Shown here: piece after piece, positions 46,585-55,775 of the stretch
Position numbering within the stretch: position 1 is the first letter of the stretch
Layout of the letters: the number at the start of each line of letters is the position of its first letter
Source: Jaapia argillacea MUCL 33604
Taxonomy: Eukaryota; Basidiomycota; Agaricomycetes; Jaapiales; Jaapiaceae
Assembly: GCA_000697665.1 (NCBI GenBank)
Contig: KL197720.1
Location: forward strand, 417,083 to 481,082
Reading direction: 5' to 3'
DNA: 64,000 nucleotides
Made by a program: the position numbers and the translations under genes
Notes under the pieces: generated by a model
The model's database searches: none
Told to the model about the DNA's origin: nothing
Seen by the model: only the letters and a program-made list of their open reading frames with translations

Positions 46585-48849
46585 TCACTGATTGGCAAAG
46601 ACGCGAGACAAATATCGTTCCAAGCCTTCCGCATCATTGACAACCGCCCCAACCACTCCATCAGGCCTCACCACCACCAACTTCAGAGACCCAAGGTGAA
46701 CAGAGTAACCTTGATATGCACGTCCATCGCAATCTTTCAGAACGTGGTCGGTTGTGTGCGTGGCAGATATCGGAGACTCGAGACTGAATGCGGAGCTTGG
46801 CAAAATAACTGCCGTGCAGATAGGAATGCGAGAATAGCGTGTTAGAGTTGCGAAAATAGCTTCGCAATCGCTGGGCTTGGGCGTGAAGATGAGTAGTGTA
46901 TGACATGTTGGTTTGAAGAGGCGGAAGAGGCTGGTGGTTGGGGACGTGGACGGTAAATCTCCCGAGATGGTGACGAGGCCAGCGGCTTCAGGAGCTCGGT
47001 CGCCGGCGCGAATACGATCTCCGCCGGGGCCAGGCAATATCCCGTCATCAGGAACAGGGTCGGTTCCTTCGTCGAGGACAATCGAACTCCATCGGTAATT
47101 TACCGTCAACTGGAATAGTTCGAGGGCACGAGTCCGCTCAGCTTGGTTGTCATCGACCCCTTGGAACGCTTCATCGAAACCGCCTTTAACAACGGTGTTA
47201 AGCAAAGAAGTTGTGGTTTGAAGCATCTGAGCGATGACTGGGAGACGCTCCTCGGAGTAAGTCGAAAGTAATGTGGAAGGAGCCAGGTTCTTGTAGACAA
47301 GGGCAAGTTTCCAGCCGAGATTGAACTATGGGAATTATCAGAAGCTATCGTAAATGAGTTCGGATGGACACATACGGCATCCATAACACTGGAGTTCATG
47401 CCCTGGGATCATCAAGTTGAGCAGATGTGATGGATGTGTGACTAATGCGCTCACCTGCCCTCCCGCCGGGCTATGAACGTGCGCGGCATCTGCGCGGGCC
47501 CACGATGATCAGGTTGTGGTAGGATAACGGCGGCAACGGCTTACCCCCTGCAACAAAAACTCTGCCCTCACCAAACTTGTCAACCATGCGTATGTTGAAG
47601 CTAATTTGATGTCAGGCATCATAGTCGGTGAACAAGAATGACCACGGACCGGTAATGGGTGAGATTGAGAACTTCAACTAGCTTGATAGGGAGGCCAGTC
47701 ACAAGCCGAATATGTTGCTCAAGGGCCTGATGATCGGAAGACAGTTGTCCATGATCTGCCTCCCGACCCCCAGTTAATATCCAGAATACGTCCGCCTTCT
47801 CTGTCGGTCGAATCGAGACTCTGTGTAGGGGCAGGTCTCAGTTAACCAGCAGCGAGGGCCGAGGGTTGGCGTACAATGTAGTCGAAAAGCCACCCCAGAC
47901 GTGCCAGTACTGGAGGCTTGCCGATTAGACAGTATATAGGAAAATGAAAACATCCTTACACCATCATTGGGGCCTTCCAAACGAACCTCGCCCAGAACTG
48001 ATTGATCTTCCCGCGTCTCACCAAGGAACGTGAGCCCAAGTTGCTTTCGGACGACACCTGCGCATTCAGTAAGATTGTCATTCAGCGAGCAACGCAAATC
48101 TGCATAAAAACGAACCTCTTCCCCCGTCGGTTCCAACGAGCCATTCGGTGATGAAGGTCTCTCGCACTTCTTCACCATTTGCGTTAATCTTCACGATAAG
48201 TGCTTCGACGTGATCAGAGAATTGCTCGAATGTCCGTAGCTCTGTACCCAACTCGACGTGGCAGGAGTACTTGGCCAGATGACTTCTTAGGATATGCTCA
48301 GCATGGCACTGGCCTAAGAAGTATCCCTGAAGCTAAAGGAGAATGAGTCCGTGAGGAACGTCGAACAAGGAGATGTCGAAAAAACATGAGCATACCCGCG
48401 GAAACGCTGGCGCTGGCGCCATCGGAGGGCACGGAATGTACACCTCCTTGTAATCCTCTAGGCCAGCACCGACTTGGGCCACCCGAAGTTTGACATCGGT
48501 CCTTGCGCCCTTCAATATGTCGGGAAGAACCCCAAGGAATTCATATACTTCCAGAGTTCGCGGCTACAGCAAAGAACAGAAATGACTTATTTGTGGATTG
48601 GGATTTGGGAATGGGGTGCTTGATGACCAGGCCCGTGCTCACCATGATACCAGCACCTCGTTCGCCAGAGTGATAAACGGGCTTCTTATCAATGATACGG
48701 ACGGGAACACCATTCTGGACGAGGGTCAATGCTAACACTAGACCAGCGGGTCCTGCTCCTACCTAGGGTGAGGGAGATGGCAAATCAACAGCTGTGAACA
48801 GTAGAGGCTGAAGGTGACCTACGATCAATACGGGTGGTCGTTGAGACAT
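46585..48849 (-). CDS. FAD-dependent group A monooxygenase, copy 2
   Basis: Paralogue of 38,440-40,742 with the same layout. Starts MSQRPPVLI at 48,849, followed after an intron by VGAGPAGLVLALTLVQNGVP and the IDKKPVYHSGERGAGIM segment. It carries LGQCHAEHILRSHLAKY, TEWLVGTDGGRG, FNIRMVDKFGEGRVFVAG then DAAHVHSPAGGQGMNSSVM (split by introns), and a C-terminal exon 47,226-46,585 ending in a thioredoxin-like domain (LKLVVVRPDGVVGAVV). All three flavin signatures are intact. The two copies share intron positions, so they arose by gene duplication. Predicted to hydroxylate an aromatic-type substrate with NAD(P)H and O2; the substrate is unknown. A TATA-like box about 65 bases upstream supports the start. 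Confidence 0.85.
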
Positions 48850-48913
48850 GATGAGTGTCAAGAGCTACGTGATAAATTCTTTGTCGCTCTCCTATGCCGT
48901 CCACAGTACGATC

Positions 48914-48919
48914 TTTATA
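48914..48919 (-). promoter_or_regulatory. TATA-like box of monooxygenase 2
   Basis: TATAAA on the minus strand, about 65 bases before the ATG at 48,849. No equivalent perfect box was seen before copy 1. Confidence 0.5.
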
Positions 48920-49359
48920 GAGGGGTGACCCCTCCTGAGCCCCCTCACAGAGGTTTATTCTCTGTCAGTGGTGCCGGTGCCAGTACTGACGTGACGACCC
49001 GGCCTGTAGAGATATCGGCATAGGCTCACGTCTGAAGTAACTGAGTCAAGATTCAGAGGTCCAGTGGGAAAGAGTCAGAGTTGGTCAAAAGATCCTGTCA
49101 GCACTGACGCTGCATGATCCCACTCCTCAAACCCTTATTACGGGTGAGGATCTTGTCGAGGATGGGAAAGCTTGCAAAGACAGCTCTCGGGGCTAATAAT
49201 ACTAGTGACACCTGAGCCAATGGTTGGTTAATGAACCATGAATTGCCCGGGCCCTACAGCGTCGTCGACAAAGCTGGATTTCGTCAATTATCCCGCTAAG
49301 TCAGCATCATCGGAAATACGGTCCTCGGGGCCCGCTCACTTCACTCGTCTTGATTTTCT
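48920..49359. other. divergent promoter region
   Basis: Lies between monooxygenase 2 (minus) and the FRA10AC1-like gene (plus). No further gene recognised. Confidence 0.4.
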
Positions 49360-50218
49360 ATGGCACTCTCCAAGTCTGCATCGTCCTCTAAGACTGCCTC
49401 TGCTTCACTACCCGGCACGAATGAGTTTGACATCCTCAAAGCCTCTCATCGGTTGAGTCAGCGTTCATCTAAGATCTTGCATTTTCCAACCTTTGTTTCG
49501 ATAGGTTCCTCAGGGACGACGATTCCGAGCAGAGGTTGTCGTGGAATGAGCAATTAGCAAAGAAATACTACGACAATCTTTATCGCGAGTTCGCAGTGTG
49601 CGACTTGAAGCATTACAAGTCTGGCAATGTGAGTAATATGGCGCTACATCTCGCTAATGGAAGGCTGATTCTATTCATCAGTTTGCCCTCCGCTGGCGGA
49701 CAGAGTCAGAGGTTCTGTCAGGCGCTGGTGAAACTACTTGCGGAAATACTCGTTGTCGTCTTCATCATGAATTGCGCGACTCCTCGGAACCAACGCCGAA
49801 ATTGAACACGCTCGAACTCCCTTTCGGTTACCAAGAGCATGGCGAATTCAAATCGGCTTTGGTGAAGGTCGTTCTTTGCGATAAGTGTGTTAAGAAGTTG
49901 ATGTGGAAGAGGAACAAAGAAAAGGCTGTTGAGAAGACCCTCGAGGGTGGCGCGGGCAGAGGGGGAGAAGAATCGACCAACGAGAGCGGTGGAGACTTGA
50001 CTGCAGTGGAGGAGGACAAGTTCAAAGGAAGGAACCAGGAACGACGCAAATCGAGACGGAATCGGAGTCGAAGTCGGGAAGATAGGTTCGATGGAACCGG
50101 TCGTCGAAATTCCCGCTCACGTTCGCCTGCGAGGCATTCCCTTCATTCTGACGGTAACCCATCTCGCCGTCGGCGATCGCGATCACCTCAACCAGCTCGA
50201 AACGCTTCGACGCTCTGA
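49360..50218 (+). CDS. FRA10AC1: FRA10AC1-like protein
   Basis: Exons 49360-49451, 49505-49628 and 49682-50218 give 250 residues. The central domain reads NEQLAKKYYDNLYREFAVCD, LKHYKSGNFALRWRTESEV, then a CGNTRC zinc-type pair, a GYQEHGEFKSALVKVVLCDK segment and CVKKL. This order is the FRA10AC1 domain shared from plants to man, with four Cys (CGNxxC and CxxC) fit to bind zinc. The C-terminal third is Arg/Ser-rich (RRNSRSRSPARHS), like splicing factors. The human protein is a nuclear factor linked to spliceosome assembly; the same is inferred here. The neighbouring J-protein (52,348) is also spliceosome-linked by homology, but this may be chance. Start is the first ATG in exon 1. Confidence 0.88.
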
Positions 50219-50740
50219 AGGTCGGGTTTACTGTCAGTGTGCTTCGACGACTCCAGCTCTTCCTTCTTGGAGTGTGGGGAGATATGTATGTTTGCCAACC
50301 AACCATACGAGATCACAGATAATGACATCCCTTACTCCCTCAGACTTGTCTCATGCCTGCTACCATTCAACATCAATTTTTCGCTTTAACCGCAGTCTCC
50401 TCCATATCGTACGGAAATTACTTAGGGTCGTTTGACATGGGCGAACGTTTGATGTATTCAATTGCCGCGATTCAGAGACTGATACGCATCGTTCTCCAAT
50501 CAGTGAGCCAATGAGTCCGCGCTCCTTGCCTGTGGAACGTCAAAATGTGCACAGCCACTACCCGACGTGACCGACTCCAATTTGCGCTGTGCCCTCGCTT
50601 CAACAACCTGTCAAGCTTGGGTTAACTAACCTGTACCCTCGTCGATCAACCTGTCCCGAGATCGCCGAAGGCTTTGCTAACTGCACGCTGCTGTCTCTGA
50701 TTTCCACTTGTTTTGCGAGGACATTGCGGACATGTGGAGG
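50219..50740. other. intergenic, promoter of the Rds1-like gene
   Basis: No gene recognised. Ends with the TATA box at 50,741. Confidence 0.4.
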
Positions 50741-50748
50741 TATATAAA
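50741..50748 (+). promoter_or_regulatory. TATA box of the Rds1-like gene
   Basis: TATATAAA lies 93 bases before the ATG at 50,834, a usual spacing for inducible fungal genes. A strong box fits a stress-regulated secreted protein. Confidence 0.65.
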
Positions 50749-50833
50749 CTCGCTCTTGTGTTCAGTTATCCCCATCCTCACCGGTCTCGACTTGTCTCCA
50801 GCCTCCTCCTCCATCGACAGATTCTTGGGCACT

Positions 50834-51981
50834 ATGAAGGCCTTCACATTTGCGACCTTGGCTATTGGTGCATTCAATGTCTACGCCCTTCCGTCCGCGA
50901 TTAAGAGGGCCGACGCTATTGATGGTTAGCCCTCTCATCCCTTCATCAGCCTCAGCTGACCTTACGTCGGTCAGATACGACAATCTTGAACTTTGCCCTC
51001 ACGCTGGAGCATTTGGAGAACGCTTTCTATAGCGGCGGTCTCGCCGAATTCGACGACGCTGCCTTTGCGCAGGCTGGACTCCCGCCCTATGCTCGTGGTC
51101 GGTTTATCCAAGTTGCCCAGCATGAAGCAGCCCACGTCGATTATTTGACGAAAGCTCTGGGCGAGAAAGCTACACAGCCGTGCCAGTACAGTTTGTACGT
51201 ATCTACCATTCCTCCCAATCTTTGCATTCGCTCATAGTTTCTCGATAGCCCCTACAACGATCCCAAATCTTTCGCCGCACTTGCTCAGGCTCTGGAGAGC
51301 GTCGGTATGCATCTTAATTATATTTCCCTCAGTAGCAGCAATGATTGACCAGGTTTCATTAGGCGTATCAGCATATTCGGGGGCCGCGAAATTGTTTACT
51401 AACAAAGACTATCTCACTGTCGCTGCCGTTGTGCTCTCCACCGAAGCTCGTCACGCCAGCTGGGTTGCCTCCGCCGTGAACAAGCTCGAGGCGTGGAGTG
51501 GAAATTTCGATGTGTGTCACTATTTCATAAACTCGTCTGAATTTCCTTCTCTAACTGCTTCTGGTGTCAGGTCCCCCTCAGCTTGAACGAGGTATACTCT
51601 ATGGCATCCAACTTCATCACATCGTGCCCATCCACCAATCCTACCCTCCCTGTCAAGGCTTTCCCAGCTCTTGATCTCGCCGTCGCTTCTCCCTCGCCCG
51701 CATTCCCTAATTCCAAGAAAATCACCCCAGGCTCTACTATCTCAGTCACTTCGTCTGCCATATCCTCATCTACCGAAATTTTCCTCGTTTTCTTTACTGG
51801 CCTCGACCAAATTTTCGTGAAGGTTGTTGATGGTAAAGCCGTGGTTCCGGAAAGTTTGAGGGGAACTGTGTACGCTGTCGCGAGTACCGATGGTACGAGT
51901 GCGGGATTGGAGGCAGGAATCATCGCTGGCCCAGTGATGTTGGAGATTGACTTTGACTCTCAAGGAAATATTGAGGCTTAA
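50834..51981 (+). CDS. Rds1-like secreted ferritin-fold protein
   Basis: Exons 50834-50924, 50975-51194, 51249-51304, 51363-51511 and 51571-51981 give 308 residues. A signal peptide (MKAFTFATLAIGAFNVYALP) is followed by a KR-type processing site. The ferritin-like domain starts DTTILNFALTLEHLENAFYS, continues with RFIQVAQHEAAHVDYLTKAL and ends with VVLSTEARHASWVASAVNKL. The E(x2)H-type pairs in the helices (TLEHLE, QHEAAH, TEARHA) are the likely di-metal ligands of this family. The C-terminal third is a beta-rich Ser/Thr domain (ITPGSTISVTSSAISSSTEI). Fission yeast Rds1 is induced by stress and nutrient change; a similar role is inferred. A perfect TATA box precedes it. Confidence 0.88.
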
Positions 51982-52347
51982 GGGGAATGATGGGGTTGAT
52001 GGAGAACGAAATATCATCAACATGGTGGATCAACATCATGGACATTCATAATCTTTCCTAATTCTGGTGGTTGTGGTGTTTTTGTAGGTTTTCTGCGAGC
52101 TCTCATTCCAGTAGTCCTATTCTCGTGCAATGAAATATTTCACTCTCTCATTCTATGTTCGTGGTCTTCGAATTCTGCGAGAGCAATGAGCAGGACGGCA
52201 ACTTGGACTCCGAGCAAGGACCCGGCGGACCGAAACCGAAACCGCCCAAAGCTACAGCGACGTCGACTTCTTAGAATCTCACCAACAACCTCTGTGCTCC
52301 TCCTGACCGCAAATCAAGACCAGCAGGTTCCGATACAATAGAACGGT
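51982..52347. other. intergenic
   Basis: No gene recognised; holds the 3' end of the Rds1-like gene and the promoter of the J-protein gene. Confidence 0.4.
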
Positions 52348-53425
52348 ATGTCCACACCGGCGTCATCTTCTTCGGTCACAGAAGGAAAGGCACCAGCAAG
52401 GGCTTCAGGCGCAAACGATGACGAGATCGAGAAACTCCTCAACCGCGAGGCGTCTGCTTTTCAACGGGAGATGGAGGTGGAGAGGATCTTGAAGGCCTTT
52501 AAGCTAAAGTTAGTCTTGTTCTTCGTGCTGTGTCGAAGTTTCGGCAGGTTTGGTGTATGAAACTGACTGGTGGTCGCAGCCCGTACGACATTTTGGACAT
52601 TGCAGAGACAGCGACGGTTGAAGAGATCAAGCGCCGATACCGCCAGCTCTCCCTATGTGAGCCTTCGATGGTTTACCCCTTCATATTGCCTTCTAACTGT
52701 TTCTTGCTCTTCACCGATATCCACCTTCCTCCCCTCGTTGGCACTGACTGTTGTTCACCTTTGGAAATCGTACGTTGTTTGATCTGCAGTCATCCATCCT
52801 GACAAGACCCCCCATGCTCGTGCTACAGATGCTTTCGATCTCGTCAAGAAGGTACGATACTCCAATCCTACAGTTGTGCTGCGGACCTAACCTAGGCTCC
52901 TTTCCAGGCAGAGAATGAATTAGAAGATCCGAAAAAGCGAGAAGAACTCGACGCAGTCATCCAACAAGCTCGAGTCCTCGTTCTCAAATCCTTATCGCTA
53001 TCGGCTACGACTTCAGACGACGATCCAAAGCTCAAGGCACTCACACCGCCCTATCGAGTTCAGCTGAGAGAAAAGAGCAAGGAGTTGTTGATTGACGAGG
53101 AGGTTCGGAGGCGGAAGTGAGTTAATCAAACTCCTCACACAGAACCTGCCCACTTATCTCTGCCATCCAAGAGCTGTCAAGATGAACCTGGCAAATGAGG
53201 GGTTGGAGGCAAAGAAGAAAGAGGACGAAGTTTCATCCAGAAAGAGAAAAGCGGAAGAGGACAAGGCTTGGGAAGGTGAGATTTGTTCTTCTGACTACTT
53301 CTCCTCATCCCATTTACACGCATACCACTACCTCAGATGGTCGAGAAACTCGAGTTGGAAGTTGGCGCAACTTTTCAAATACGAAAAAGAAGAAGAAATC
53401 GAAGGGTCCTGCCCTCCTTGGTTGA
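52348..53425 (+). CDS. DNAJC8: DNAJC8/Spf31-like J-domain protein
   Basis: Exons 52348-52508, 52580-52656, 52790-52851, 52908-53116, 53172-53275 and 53337-53425 give 233 residues. The J domain (about residues 50-115) begins NPYDILDIAETATVEEIKRR, then YRQLSLFIHPDKTPH with the HPD motif that stimulates Hsp70 ATPase, then AFDLVKKAENELEDPKKREE. The J-domain position and the Lys-rich tail (NTKKKKKSKGPALLG) match human DNAJC8 and fission-yeast Spf31, which are nuclear and associate with the spliceosome. Frames join cleanly at every predicted intron and total length is an exact codon multiple. Convergent with RMI1, 188 bases apart. Confidence 0.88.
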
Positions 53426-53613
53426 GTTCGGATGTCACCTTATACCACACCCATCAGACATGGACGGTCACCGTTTCTCTTGTACTTACATATCCTTCTC
53501 TAACATATACAGCTTGTGATAACACTTCTCATACACGGCCTCTCCCAATCGATATCCACCACTGCACTCTCAACGACCTTCAACCATTCCATCCTGATCC
53601 TTTCAAACAGCGA

Positions 53614-54537
53614 TCAATCCGAAATCTCAATCACGTCTGCGTCCACGAAGGTACGCGCACGGTTGGGAGCGGCTCGAGCTGTTCCCACTCTCTGTCGAAC
53701 CCGTCTTGGAGCAACGGCCGTGGGCATATTCTCTTTCTCATTCTCCTCGTCGTCAATGATGATGATGTCCATGTCATCCACCGCGCTTCCTCGAGAATCT
53801 CGAGAATTTGCTGAGGGCAACGAGCGCGATCCCGACCCTGATCCTGATCCGGATGATGATGATGAAGGTCCAGCAGGCGGGACGCTTTCCCTCTTTACCG
53901 ATACAGGTGCAGTCGCAGGCGGGGGAGGCATACGAAAAGCGGCCTTCTCAACCTGAGAGACTTGTTCGAGGAAATTGGGATCCATAAAGATGCTATCATC
54001 GTCTCCGAAGTAGTCGCTCCCGTCTGCTGTCGAGGCTCTGGCTCGTGAATTAGTGGTCAGGAGAGTGGGTTCGCTCTTGATCGCCGTGGGCGGGTTCTCG
54101 TCACTGTCATCAGTGTCAATCTCCACAATCATAGGGCTCGGGCGTGTGGGCGAGAGGAGGCGCTCCTGTCTAAGCGTGGCAGAGGGGTTGTACGAGGTAG
54201 AGCTGGACCCGACCTTGGTCGTTGAAGATGAAGCAAAGTAGTGTGACTGGGTGAGTGTAGGCTTGGGCGGCAGTGATTTTGAAGAAGAGGCTTGCGGTTG
54301 ACTCTTGGGTACTTTTCGACGGCGATCGTAATTATCTTCGTCGTCGTTCCCATTGAACGTATTGGGGGTACCTGAAGGACCTCCCAAATCGGGTGGGTCG
54401 GAGAGATCGCGGAATGGAGGGCGTTGGGGAGGCCCCATGGCGAGGTTAGATGGTCCCGCAATGGGTCGGCGAAGAGGCGGGGGTGGAGAAGGTGCTCGAG
54501 CTTGGGGAGGTGGGGGCACGGCAGCAGGAGGGGGAGG

Positions 54538-54574
<37 letters not shown>

Positions 54575-55528
54575 GGCTCTTCGAGTTCGTCCACGGGCTT
54601 CCTACGAACAAAATCCATCAATGAAACGTGACGCGAAGATGTCAGCGAATGACTTACCCCATCCGCATATTCAACTTTCGGACGAACAGGGCGTCCTGCA
54701 TCTGTTCGCGATCCTCTGTCTGGTATCCCTTGAAGATGACTGAGGTGGTGTCAAGAAACGCGATTCCCTTGCGGATTAGAACATCTTTGAGGAGCATCTA
54801 CTTGTCACGTGAGGAACAAACGGGAGGCAAGTACAAGGCGGCCGAAGAACACGAGGTGGAGGATGAAAGGGCGATAGTTTGAAGCGAGTAAGGATTGGAA
54901 AGAAAGTCAGGCAAAGGAGAATGACGAAAGAAACATGTGATGAAAGGACTTACTGACTTTTGCTCCTAATGGCGTGACGCCAAGTTGAAAGTCTGGTAAT
55001 CGTCGATACTCCATTCCTTTGAGGCATATGGTTCCGTCACTGAGCTCGAACTCGAGCATGGAGCGAGGGTAATTGGGAACGGGACCCTCGTCCTCGCCAT
55101 TATCTTCACCCAGCCCAGCGAGATCGGCCCTATCGAGCCTTGTCTGTCGAACGTTTTGCAAACTGAAAGCACTTTGTCCTATTTCCATGATTGAGATGAC
55201 TTCAACGAGTATTGCAGGACCGGTCAATCGCTGATTGTTTAGGTCAAGGACGTTTCGAGGAAAGCCAGTATTTGCAAGCATCGAATTTGAGAGGTCGGAT
55301 TGGAGGAGTTGGGATTCGATGTTGGAGGTTATTCTTTTGAAGTCCTCGGATGGGTTTAGGTGGAGTTCCTCCACGACCCATTGATAACATGCGCTGAGCC
55401 ATTCCTAAGACGCGGCCGTGATTTCTGAAGCGGTTACGCTGGACAAATGGATATTGACGTACAGGATCGACTTGGGGCTTCGGATAATGTCTTTTTACCC
55501 ACTGCACGACCTGGGGCGGTACAAGCAT
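53614..55528 (-). CDS. RMI1: RMI1-like subunit of the RecQ-Top3-Rmi complex
   Basis: Exons 55528-55463, 55404-54958, 54797-54658 and 54601-53614 give 546 residues. The N-terminal part reads VVQWVKRHYPKPQVDP and EWLSACYQWVVEELHL (helical), then the OB-fold: LLQSDLSNSML, ILVEVISIMEIGQSAF, MLEFELSDGTICLKGMEYR, LGVTPLGAK and MLLKDVLIRKGIAFLDTTSV. This is the order of RMI1 proteins, which stabilise topoisomerase 3 and help dissolve double Holliday junctions with a RecQ helicase. A long disordered tail follows with polyglutamine (54,538-54,573), Pro and Ser runs; no second OB-fold was seen, as in other fungi. Shares a 247-base divergent promoter with carnitine acetyltransferase. Confidence 0.85.
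54538..54573 (-). repeat. (CAA)12 microsatellite coding polyglutamine
   Basis: Twelve uninterrupted TTG on the plus strand, read as CAA (Gln) on the minus strand within the RMI1 tail. Pure repeats of this kind are length-variable between strains. Confidence 0.9.
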
Positions 55529-55775
55529 CCTTGCGGGAAATATCAGGACTAAGCTGCCGAATATTACGTAGGAAAAGAGCGATTTATGGGATGGGGGTAC
55601 GGGACGCGGTTGTGGTTGTGAGCAAAGATCGCGTCGCGTCGTTCACGTGTGTTTGTTTTCCTTTCCAAGTCCCACTACGCGTTAGAATTTTCGCAGAGCC
55701 AGTGGGACTTTACTCAGACGGCTTTCTACGGCTTTCCGTGTCAAGAATATTCCCGTCAATGTGCTGAGAGTTCTC
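55529..55775. promoter_or_regulatory. bidirectional promoter of RMI1 and carnitine acetyltransferase
   Basis: 247 bases separate the two divergent start codons. No TATA box seen; GC-balanced. Confidence 0.5.

Noticed and set aside
54538-54573. CRISPR-like repeat
   Set aside because: A pure trinucleotide run without spacers in a eukaryotic coding exon.
54353-54631. Plus-strand frame with a poly-Cys run
   Set aside because: Shadow of the CAA repeat in RMI1; no start or splice context supports it.
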